Assembly (NCBI RefSeq): GCF_018614585.1 | Contig: NZ_JAGGOI010000031.1 | Coordinates: 1-64,000, forward strand | DNA: 64,000 bases | From: Streptomyces sp. ISL-1 | GTDB lineage: Bacteria > Actinomycetota > Actinomycetes > Streptomycetales > Streptomycetaceae | Direction of reading: 5' to 3' | Shown here: positions 15,252 through 22,768 of the stretch, in pieces | Layout: the number at the start of each line of letters is the position of its first letter | Position numbering within the stretch: position 1 is the first letter of the stretch | Notes under the pieces: generated by a model | What the model saw: only the letters and a program-made list of their open reading frames with translations | What the model was told of the DNA's origin: nothing | Database searches by the model: none | Translations under genes and position numbers: made by a program

Positions 15252-16439
15252 ATGTACGCGTCCGTCCGCGACGACCTCCGTACCACCCTCGACGAGATCC
15301 GCGCCGCCGGTCTCTACAAGCCGGAGCGGGTCATCGGCACCCCGCAGAGCGCCTCCGTGTCCGTCGGCTCGGGTGACGTGCTCAACTTCTGCGCCAACAA
15401 CTACCTCGGTCTCGCCGACCACCCCGAGGTCGTCGCCGCCGCCAAGGAAGCGTTGGACCGCTGGGGCTACGGAATGGCCTCCGTCCGCTTCATCTGCGGC
15501 ACCCAGGACGTGCACAAGGAGCTCGAGGCACGCCTCTCGGCGTTCCTCGGCCAGGAGGACACGATCCTCTACTCCTCCTGCTTCGACGCCAACGGCGGCG
15601 TGTTCGAGACCCTCCTCGGTCCCGAGGACGCGGTCATCTCCGACGCCCTGAACCACGCCAGCATCATCGACGGCATCCGCCTGTCCAAGGCCCGCCGCCA
15701 TCGCTACGCCAACCGCGACCTCGCCGACCTCGAGCAGCAGCTCAAGGAGGCCGTCGAGGGCGGCGCCCGCCGCCGCCTCATCGTCACCGACGGCGTGTTC
15801 TCCATGGACGGCTATGTCGCCCCCCTCGCCGAGATCTGTGACCTCGCCGACCGCTACGACGCGATGGTCATGGTCGACGACTCGCACGCGGTCGGCTTCG
15901 TCGGCCCCGGCGGCCGAGGCACCCCCGAGCTGCACGGCGTGATGGACCGCGTCGACATCATCACCGGCACCCTCGGCAAGGCGCTGGGCGGCGCGTCCGG
16001 CGGCTATGTCGCGGCCCGCGCCGAGATCGTCGCCCTGCTGCGCCAGCGCTCCCGCCCGTACCTCTTCTCCAACTCCCTCGCCCCGGTGATCGCCGCCGCC
16101 TCCCTCAAGGTCCTCGATCTGCTGGAGTCGGCCGGTGACCTGCGCGAGCGGCTGAACGCGAACACCGCCCTCTTCCGTACGAAGATGACCGAGGCGGGCT
16201 TCAAGATCCTGCCCGGTGACCACGCCATCGCCCCCGTCATGATCGGCGACGCCGCCGAGGCCGGCCGGATGGCCGAACTCCTGCTGGAGCGCGGCGTGTA
16301 CGTCATCGGCTTCTCGTACCCCGTCGTTCCCATGGAGCAGGCCCGGATCCGGGTCCAGCTCTCGGCCGCGCACTCGACCGAGGACGTGGAGCGGGCCGTC
16401 GCCGCCTTCATCGACGCCCGCCAGGCGCTGACGGGCTGA
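15252..16439 (+). CDS. kbl: Glycine C-acetyltransferase (2-amino-3-ketobutyrate CoA ligase)
   Basis: A 395-residue PLP-dependent alpha-oxoamine synthase. The PLP lysine is in TGTLGKALGGASGG; NFCANNYLGLADHP near the N-terminus and VDDSHAVGF are family signatures. It cleaves 2-amino-3-ketobutyrate with CoA into glycine and acetyl-CoA, completing threonine breakdown started by Tdh. AAGGAG stands just upstream of the ATG. Confidence 0.96.
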   Translation: MYASVRDDLRTTLDEIRAAGLYKPERVIGTPQSASVSVGSGDVLNFCANNYLGLADHPEVVAAAKEALDRWGYGMASVRFICGTQDVHKELEARLSAFLGQEDTILYSSCFDANGGVFETLLGPEDAVISDALNHASIIDGIRLSKARRHRYANRDLADLEQQLKEAVEGGARRRLIVTDGVFSMDGYVAPLAEICDLADRYDAMVMVDDSHAVGFVGPGGRGTPELHGVMDRVDIITGTLGKALGGASGGYVAARAEIVALLRQRSRPYLFSNSLAPVIAAASLKVLDLLESAGDLRERLNANTALFRTKMTEAGFKILPGDHAIAPVMIGDAAEAGRMAELLLERGVYVIGFSYPVVPMEQARIRVQLSAAHSTEDVERAVAAFIDARQALTG

Positions 16440-16461
16440 CGCAGGCTGGCAAGATGGCCGG

Positions 16462-17376
16462 GTGATCGACCCCCGGCGGCTGCGCATCCTGCGGGCCGTG
16501 GCGGACCACCGAACGGTGACCGCCGCGGCTTCCGCGCTCTACCTCACTCCCTCGGCCGTCTCCCAGCAGCTCAACGCGCTCGAGCAGGAGACAGGCCACG
16601 CCCTGCTGATCCGCAGCGGCAAGGGGGTCCGGCTGACGGCCGCGGGGGAGATCCTGCTGGCCCACACCCATGCCGTGCTCGCCCAGCTGGAGCGGGCCGA
16701 TGCGGAGCTGGCGGCCTACGCGGGGGGCGCGGCCGGCGAGGTCACGGTCGCCGCGTTCGCCACCGGCATCGCCGAGGTCGTGGCTCCGGCCATAGGGCGC
16801 CTCGCCGCTGAGCACCCGGACATCCGGGTACGCGTACGGGACGCCGAGGGCGACGAGAGCCTGCCCCTGGTGCTCGACGGCGAGGCGGATCTGGCCGTCG
16901 CGGTCGAGTACCGGGGGGCGCCCCGCGAGGACGACGTGCGCCTGGCCCGAGTGCCGCTGTACGCGGAGCCCTTCGACGCCGTGCTGCACGCCGGCCACCC
17001 CCTCGGCGGGGCGGAGCGCGTCGCGCTGGCCGAGCTCGCGGACAGCGACTGGATCGGTCCGTACCCAGGCAACCCCTGCCACGACATGGTGCTGCTCGCC
17101 TGCGAACTCGCCGGATTCCAGCCCCGCCTCGTGCACTGGTCGGACGACTTCCGCGCCGTCGTGGCACTCGCCGGAGCGGGCGCCGGCGTGGCGCTGGTGC
17201 CACGCTCGGCGCTGCGCGGGATGGAGTTGAAGGACACGGTCGTACGGCCGGTGGCGGGCCCGGCCGCGACCCGCCGGGTTTTCGCCGCCGTACGCCGTGG
17301 CGCGGAGGCGCACCCGCTGTTCCGGCCGGTCCTCGACGCACTCGCCGGTTCCGCGGCCGGACTCTCCACCGACTGA
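16462..17376 (+). CDS. LysR-family transcriptional regulator
   Basis: A 304-residue regulator starting at GTG 16462, 22 bases after kbl, so it may be cotranscribed with tdh-kbl. The N-terminal winged helix-turn-helix is clear (HRTVTAAASALYLTPSAVSQ, QLNALEQETGHALLIR) followed by a coiled-coil linker and a periplasmic-binding-like effector domain (from about residue 90). It could control tdh-kbl in response to an amino acid, but no operator is seen and this is inference from position only. Confidence 0.92.
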   Translation: MIDPRRLRILRAVADHRTVTAAASALYLTPSAVSQQLNALEQETGHALLIRSGKGVRLTAAGEILLAHTHAVLAQLERADAELAAYAGGAAGEVTVAAFATGIAEVVAPAIGRLAAEHPDIRVRVRDAEGDESLPLVLDGEADLAVAVEYRGAPREDDVRLARVPLYAEPFDAVLHAGHPLGGAERVALAELADSDWIGPYPGNPCHDMVLLACELAGFQPRLVHWSDDFRAVVALAGAGAGVALVPRSALRGMELKDTVVRPVAGPAATRRVFAAVRRGAEAHPLFRPVLDALAGSAAGLSTD

Positions 17377-17391
17377 GCGCAGCTGTCGGGT

Positions 17392-17451
17392 CAGTCCTTG
17401 GCCCCGATCAGTCCGCGGCCCCGGTCAGCTTTGGCCCCGGTCAGTCTTTGG
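17392..17451. repeat. Short degenerate tandem repeat between convergent genes
   Basis: Three to four copies of a roughly 16-base unit resembling ggccccggtcagtctt lie between the LysR and SRPBCC stops, running slightly into the latter. There is no clear terminator hairpin in the gap. Confidence 0.5.
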
Positions 17452-17953
17452 CCTGCGCCGCCTCCATCGTCCGCTTCAGGTTGTCCAGGGTGATGCGGAT
17501 ATTGCGGCGCTGGAAGTCGGCGAACGTGTGCCCCCTGGTCGCTATCCGGTCAAAGGCGTGGGCCAGCGCATCGGGCCAGGCACGCCGGTCGTCGGTCCAG
17601 GTCTCGGTCACCCGGGTGCCGCCGTCGACGGCCTCGAAGCGGTACTCCCAGGAGGCGATGCGAGCGGACAGCACGGGCCGTCGCCGCCCTATGGCACGCA
17701 CTCGGAAGGCGAACCGCTCTCCGGGATCCGCCGCGGTCACTGTGCACCGCGTGGTCCAGCGCATCGGCCCGCGCTTGTTGTATCCGTCGAAGACCATGCC
17801 CACGTACGCCTTCTCGGCGCCGTCGAGTACCGTCGCGCCCCGGTTCTCCGGGCTCCAGCGGCCCATCAGCGAGGGGTTGCTGACCTGCGCGTAGATCGTC
17901 GGGGGTGTGGCGTCGATGACGATGCTGTCCGAGACCGAGAAGGTGCGTGCCAT
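17441..17953 (-). CDS. SRPBCC-family protein
   Basis: A 170-residue START/Bet v1-like protein (polyketide cyclase/dehydrase superfamily). Typical features are the opening strand SDSIVIDATPPTIYAQVSNP, the segment SLMGRWSPENRG, the central WEYRFEAVDGGTRVTETWTD and a long C-terminal helix. These proteins form a hydrophobic cavity for lipids or aromatic ligands; the ligand here is unknown. It is a single gene downstream of the symporter unit on the same strand (59-base gap). Confidence 0.88.
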   Translation of the reverse strand: MARTFSVSDSIVIDATPPTIYAQVSNPSLMGRWSPENRGATVLDGAEKAYVGMVFDGYNKRGPMRWTTRCTVTAADPGERFAFRVRAIGRRRPVLSARIASWEYRFEAVDGGTRVTETWTDDRRAWPDALAHAFDRIATRGHTFADFQRRNIRITLDNLKRTMEAAQAKD

Positions 17954-18012
17954 GGGTACGACTCCGATCGTGGTTACGGGTGGACGAGTCAGTCGGTGAT
18001 CTCAGCCAGTGA

Positions 18013-19629
18013 TCATCCCTGCGGTCGTCCGGCGTCGGCCAGGATGGAGGCCTCGACCGCGTCGTACTCGTACTCCTCCTGGCGGCGCGCCCCCGGGCTG
18101 TGGCGGGTGAAGACAGTGCCGATCCAGCCGGCGAGGAATCCTACGGGGACGGAGACGAGGCCCGTCGTGGTGTACGGGAACCAGCTGAAGTCGCTGTCGG
18201 GGAAGATCGCTTGAGGGGAACCCGAGACGAGCGTTGTCCCCGTGATGAGGATCAGGACGCTTGCCGTACCGCCGATGAGTGTGCTCAGCAGTCCGGTGCG
18301 GTTGTACCGGCGCCAGAAGAGGCTGTAGATGAGCGCGGGCGCGACGGCGGAGGCGCCCAGGCAGAAGGACAGAGTGATCATCGCCTGCAGGTTCACATGC
18401 CGGGATGCCGCCGCGATGAAGATCGCCACAAGGCCGACAGCCGCGGCCGTCGCCCGGGCGATCGTCATCTCGGTGCTGTGACGCAGAGCCTTCTTGTGCC
18501 GCAGACCGTGCGTGATCAGGTCGTGGGCGAGGGTGTTGGCACAGGCGAGCGTGATGCCGGCGACGGACGCCAGCAGCGTCAGGAAGATCGCCGTGGTCAT
18601 GGCGGTGAACAGCAGCGTCTCGAAGGTGGAGACGTCGTTGCCCATGATCGCCTGGCTGACCAGCAGGATTGAGGTCTTGCCCTGTGGGTCGCCGAGGGTG
18701 ATCTGCTCGCGGCCGACGACCGCGGCGGCGCCGAAGCCGATCACGGCGCAGAGCAGGCACACGACGACCACCGTCGAGACGGCCCAGGACATGGAGCGCC
18801 GCACGGCGGGTGCGCTGCGGGAGCTGAACATACGCATCGTGATGTGCGGGAGGCACGCCGCACCGAGCACGACGGTCAGTTGGGCGCTGATCATGTCGAG
18901 CCCGTCGCCGCCGAACTGGAGCCCGGGGGCGAGATACGCATCGCCCGCACCGCTCCCGCGTGCCGCCGCGTCCAGCAGCGAGGGAATGCTGAAGTCGAAG
19001 CGGTTCAGGATGAGCGAGGCGATGGCGGCGGCCGCGGCGAGCAGCACCACGGTCTTCACGACCTGGATGAATGCGGTGCCCTTCATACCGCCGATAGCCG
19101 CGTAGATGATCATCAGGACGCCGAGCAGCACGATGGAACCGGTCTTGAAGCCCGCGGCGTTGATTCCGAGGACGAAGGCCAGCAGGTCGCCGGCGCCCGC
19201 CAGCTGGAAGATCAGCAGGGGGAAGAGGGCAATGAGGGTGACCAGGCATGCGGTGATGCGAACGGCGGAACTGGGGGCGCGCCGGGTGAGCACATCGCCC
19301 ATGGTGAACCGGCCCGCGTTGCGCAGGGGTTCGGCCAGCAGGAACATCAGCAGCACCAGGGAGAGCACGGTGCTGAGGGCGAGTACGAGACCGTCCTGGC
19401 CGAGCAGCGAGATGACTCCGACGGTGCCCAGCACACTCGCCGCGGAGATGTAGTCGCCGGCGATGGCGAGACCGCTCTGCATGGGGGACAGGGAGCGGAA
19501 GCCGGTGTAGAACTCGTCCAGGTCGTCGCGGTCGGGCCCGGTCATCACACACAGCAGCAGGGTCACTGTGGTCACCGCGATGAAGGCGACGAACGACATG
19601 GTCTGGGCCTCGGAGCTGAATCCGGTCAT
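18013..19629 (-). CDS. Sodium:solute symporter (cation/acetate symporter type)
   Basis: A 538-residue membrane protein with about 13 hydrophobic segments and the solute:sodium symporter pattern: FYTGFRSLSPMQSGLAIAGD with the DYISAAS segment in TM1-2, and IGGMKGTAFIQVVKTVVLL in the middle. The family includes ActP (acetate) and short-chain monocarboxylate transporters. The preceding DUF485 gene overlaps by four bases, the same pairing seen for ActP with YjcH, which supports an acetate or similar carboxylate as substrate. The C-terminus is acidic and cytoplasmic. Confidence 0.9.
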   Translation of the reverse strand: MTGFSSEAQTMSFVAFIAVTTVTLLLCVMTGPDRDDLDEFYTGFRSLSPMQSGLAIAGDYISAASVLGTVGVISLLGQDGLVLALSTVLSLVLLMFLLAEPLRNAGRFTMGDVLTRRAPSSAVRITACLVTLIALFPLLIFQLAGAGDLLAFVLGINAAGFKTGSIVLLGVLMIIYAAIGGMKGTAFIQVVKTVVLLAAAAAIASLILNRFDFSIPSLLDAAARGSGAGDAYLAPGLQFGGDGLDMISAQLTVVLGAACLPHITMRMFSSRSAPAVRRSMSWAVSTVVVVCLLCAVIGFGAAAVVGREQITLGDPQGKTSILLVSQAIMGNDVSTFETLLFTAMTTAIFLTLLASVAGITLACANTLAHDLITHGLRHKKALRHSTEMTIARATAAAVGLVAIFIAAASRHVNLQAMITLSFCLGASAVAPALIYSLFWRRYNRTGLLSTLIGGTASVLILITGTTLVSGSPQAIFPDSDFSWFPYTTTGLVSVPVGFLAGWIGTVFTRHSPGARRQEEYEYDAVEASILADAGRPQG

Positions 19630-20024
19630 CGGCGAGCTCCCTGGGTGTTCCGGGTGGTCTTGGCAGCCTGGAGGCGGACGGCTTCGGCGAGCGGGTCGAC
19701 CCGGCGGCGCGCGGACTTCTCGTACGCGGCAACGGCGATCAGCGTCACGGGAAGCTGGATCAGGCCGAGCAGCAGAGCAATGTTGAGGCCGCCCGTGATC
19801 TTGCCCGTCATCAGCCCCGGCGCGTAGGCGGAGAGTATGAGGAACAGGACGAAGTACCCGAGGGCTGTCAGAGTCGCGACTCGGCGCAGTCGGCGGTAGA
19901 CGGCACTGAGCGCCTGTATGTCGCGGCGCGGATCGGCCGGCGGATCGGCCGGTGGCGCCTGCCAGGCATGGTGGGGGTGGCCCGGCTGCTCCGGATATGA
20001 GGGCGGTGGGGGGAAGTACGACAT
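19626..20024 (-). CDS. DUF485 membrane protein
   Basis: A 132-residue protein with a Pro/His-rich cytoplasmic N-terminus and two membrane helices (LGYFVLFLILSAYAP and LNIALLLGLIQLPVTLIAVA), the normal make-up of the DUF485 (YjcH) family that accompanies ActP-type symporters. Its stop overlaps the symporter start as ATGA, so the two are translationally coupled and probably form one transporter complex. Confidence 0.9.
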   Translation of the reverse strand: MSYFPPPPSYPEQPGHPHHAWQAPPADPPADPRRDIQALSAVYRRLRRVATLTALGYFVLFLILSAYAPGLMTGKITGGLNIALLLGLIQLPVTLIAVAAYEKSARRRVDPLAEAVRLQAAKTTRNTQGARR

Positions 20025-20126
20025 CGCGTTGGGTACCTCGTATGCCTGTGCGGACGGCGGGGGCAGGGCATGCCGGCGGAGCGGCTACGTTACCCGTGGG
20101 TAGCGCAGCCGGTGCATTGTTGCATG

Positions 20127-20146
20127 AACTGTCCGGTCGGTCAGTT
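20127..20146. promoter_or_regulatory. Imperfect palindrome resembling a TetR-family operator
   Basis: aactgtccggtcggtcagtt is palindromic in 8 of 10 base pairs and resembles operators bound by TetR-type repressors. It lies 103 bases upstream of the DUF485-symporter pair, on which it could act. No TetR gene is adjacent, and nothing else is recognised between 20147 and the terminator at 20367. Confidence 0.35.
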
Positions 20147-20366
20147 GAGTGTTCAAGGACCGACCAGAGCCCTACTCCGGCACCCGGAACTGGGCGGTCC
20201 TGACCGCGGCCGACCGCCCGGCGCCCGTGATCACGGCGCCGCGGTCCGCGATGCGACGCACTGCTCCGCTCCCGCCGGCGGTGCTGCCGGCGGCGTCCGC
20301 CGCTGCCACCGCGTTCAGGCCGACACCGGCGAGCTGAGGCGTATTCCGCAGTGCCGGGCGGCGAAG

Positions 20367-20408
20367 CGGCCGGGCCGGACCCGACGGTTGTCGGGTCCGG
20401 ACCGGCCG
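20367..20408 (-). terminator. Strong hairpin terminator of the glycosidase operon
   Basis: Two 19-base arms (20367-20385 and 20390-20408) pair with one mismatch around a 4-base loop, 22 bases after the stop of the beta-helix protein gene. Confidence 0.88.
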
Positions 20409-20429
20409 GTGTACTGCGGGGTGAGCGCG

Positions 20430-22682
20430 TCAGGGATAGCTGACGAGATTGGCCACATTCGTGGAGGAGTTGGACGGGCCGCCTCGGTCGTTGATGACAT
20501 GGCGGATGGTTCCGGTGCCGCCGAGCGAGACGGTCACCATGTTCCGGAAGCGCACATTCGGATTGTTGGGGGCCTCGAAGGCGCGCTCGGCGGTCACGGA
20601 CGGATTCGCGTTGAAGAAGCAGTAGCTGCCGAGCCCGAAGGCCTGATGGCTGGTGACCTGATCGGCGACCTTGTACGCGGCATAGCCCTGGGTCGAACCG
20701 TTCATCCAGGCGGCCTGGTTGGGCGGGTCGTACGGCATCTCGTTCTGGTAGAAGTACGTACGGCCGCCGTTGCCGTTCCAGATCGTCTGATGCTTCTGGT
20801 AGTGCTCGACGAACAGCCCGTACATCGTCACGTCATCGCCGTTGACGACAAGTCCCGTGTCCGCCGTATTGCTGTTCCAGCCGATGCCGCTGCCGTGGTC
20901 GCCGCGCCAGATCCACATGTGATCGCCGATGACGTTGTCGCTGTTGACCACCAGGCTCGTGGTCGCCTTGCCCACCGCGGCGCCGCCGACCCGGAAGAAC
21001 ACGTCGTGCAGGGACGTCGGGTTGGCGCTGTGGCCGGCGGAGGAGCCTGCCGGTCCGACCTCCATCAGGGTCTGCGAGTTGGTCGTGCCGGCGTCGATGA
21101 GGACGCCCGCGACCTTGACGCCGTCGACATCGGCGACCGTCATGGCGGTGACGCCGCCGTCCGGGATGAAGGTGGCGAGGCCCAGCCCCAGGATCACGGT
21201 GTCGGGCCGAGTCACCCGCAAGGTCTGATTCAGGTGGTAGACACCCGGGGTGACCAGCAGGTTCTTTCCAGCGGCCAGTGCGGCGTTGATCTGCGGGGCG
21301 GTCGTCCCGGCCTTCACGACGAAGAACTGGTCCATGCCGAGCGAGGTGCCGGTGGCGTTGCCGCCCGCCCAGGTGGTCCCCGATGAGTTGGCCCGCAGGG
21401 ACGGGACGAACACCTTGTAGGCGCCGGCGCTGTCCACGTACAGGAACGGCTTTTCGCGAACGGTGGGGCTCTCGTTCACGGTGGTGTAGGGCGGGTTGGG
21501 GAAGGTGTTACCCGGAACGCCCTGGCTGCCGACGAAGACCATGTTCCAGTTGGATCCCGTCCAGCTGCCGAGCTGGGAGTTCCGGGTCAGCCACTGCTGC
21601 TGCGAACCGGACCGCACCTGACCGTCGATCTTGCTGTCGGCCATGAAACCGCCGCTCGCCCACCCGCCGTCGTCCAGGGCCAGGTTGCCGCGGACGTGCA
21701 TACGGCGGTAGGCGGACGCCTGCGAGACCGCCCAGCGGTCGGTGCCGCCGGTCGGGTTCACCGACAGGTTCTCGGCACCGCGCCAGAAGTTCTGGGTGGC
21801 GTTCTGCGGCGGGAACCAGTCGGCCTCGACATGCACCGCGCCGTTGATCGTCACCGAGTCGGGCGACTGGCCGAGGCCCAGGACCTGGGTGTAGAAGCCG
21901 ACGTTGACGTCGTTGCTGTAGGTGCCCGGCTTGAACATCACCGCGTAGCGCTGGGAGCCGAACTGGTTGGTCTCCTGCTGCTGGAAGATCGAGTTGAGCC
22001 GGCTCTGGATGGTCGAGGACGGCATCGAGGGGTCGAAGACGACCACGTTCGGACCGAGGTCCACGTCTCCGGGCGCGGTGTTCACGGGCGCGACCTGGAA
22101 GCGCTGGGCGGCCGTGCCGTTGCAGGTGTACTGCACGAGCTGGACGCTGTCGGCCGTCGAGGCGGAGGGGACGTCCAGGCACTTGCCGCTGTTGCGGTTG
22201 ACGAAGTGGTACGCGCCGCCACCCTCGTCCACGGCCTGCCACTGCTGGTTGTTGCCGCCGCCGTACGCCCACAGGTGCACCGCGGCGTTGTCGGCAGTGG
22301 ACACATCGCTCACGTCCACGACCTGGCCGGCGTCATTGCGGTTGTTGATCCGCACGAAGCCGCCACTGGTGGGCGTGAAGCTCCACTGCTGGGCGGTGGA
22401 GTTGTTGCAGGCGTACTGCTGGACGGCGGTGTCGTTCACGGTCGCGGCCGAGCGGGCGTCCAGGCACTTGCCGCTGCCGCTGTTCACGACGGTGGCCCAG
22501 TCGGTCGGCAGAGCGGCTGCCTGGGCGGCTCCTTGAGGGGTGGCGGCCTGGGTGGACGGGACTGCGACGAGGACCGAAACGGCCGAGGCCACCACAATGA
22601 AGGCAGCCACAAGGGGCCTTGCGCGGCGGGCGGTGGTGAAGGCGTGACGGCCCGCTCCGGGCGTTCGCGGGGATTGGAGCAC
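20430..22682 (-). CDS. Secreted ricin-B lectin (CBM13) plus right-handed beta-helix protein
   Basis: A 750-residue exported protein. The start is GTG 22682, placed by AGGAG six bases upstream; the frame stays open further upstream but that part overlaps the neighbouring enzyme gene. A signal peptide follows (ARRARPLVAAF to STQAA). Residues about 50-195 are a ricin-type beta-trefoil with QxW-type repeats (AQQWSF, NQQWQA) and GKCLD motifs. The rest is a long repetitive region with pectate-lyase-like beta-helix character (VFDPSMPSSTIQSRLNSIFQ, AVMFKPGTYSNDV, NLLVTPGVYHLNQTL), as in enzymes that act on beta-1,3-glucans or related polysaccharides and are often annotated as coagulation factor 5/8-like. 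The exact substrate is unknown. It is encoded 86 bases after the GH16/GH18 enzyme, probably in one operon. Confidence 0.82.
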   Translation of the reverse strand: MLQSPRTPGAGRHAFTTARRARPLVAAFIVVASAVSVLVAVPSTQAATPQGAAQAAALPTDWATVVNSGSGKCLDARSAATVNDTAVQQYACNNSTAQQWSFTPTSGGFVRINNRNDAGQVVDVSDVSTADNAAVHLWAYGGGNNQQWQAVDEGGGAYHFVNRNSGKCLDVPSASTADSVQLVQYTCNGTAAQRFQVAPVNTAPGDVDLGPNVVVFDPSMPSSTIQSRLNSIFQQQETNQFGSQRYAVMFKPGTYSNDVNVGFYTQVLGLGQSPDSVTINGAVHVEADWFPPQNATQNFWRGAENLSVNPTGGTDRWAVSQASAYRRMHVRGNLALDDGGWASGGFMADSKIDGQVRSGSQQQWLTRNSQLGSWTGSNWNMVFVGSQGVPGNTFPNPPYTTVNESPTVREKPFLYVDSAGAYKVFVPSLRANSSGTTWAGGNATGTSLGMDQFFVVKAGTTAPQINAALAAGKNLLVTPGVYHLNQTLRVTRPDTVILGLGLATFIPDGGVTAMTVADVDGVKVAGVLIDAGTTNSQTLMEVGPAGSSAGHSANPTSLHDVFFRVGGAAVGKATTSLVVNSDNVIGDHMWIWRGDHGSGIGWNSNTADTGLVVNGDDVTMYGLFVEHYQKHQTIWNGNGGRTYFYQNEMPYDPPNQAAWMNGSTQGYAAYKVADQVTSHQAFGLGSYCFFNANPSVTAERAFEAPNNPNVRFRNMVTVSLGGTGTIRHVINDRGGPSNSSTNVANLVSYP

Positions 22683-22768
22683 GGTTTCTCCTGTGCCGGC
22701 GGGCCGGCTCGGTGGGGGGTTTACGGGGACGGGATTGACGGATGGGGGAGAGGGATCGAGGCGAGGGC

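Noticed and set aside
15237..16487. 416-codon reverse frame opposite kbl
   Set aside because: Antisense shadow of a well-known enzyme gene; the sequence is Gly/Asp/Val repeats without homology.
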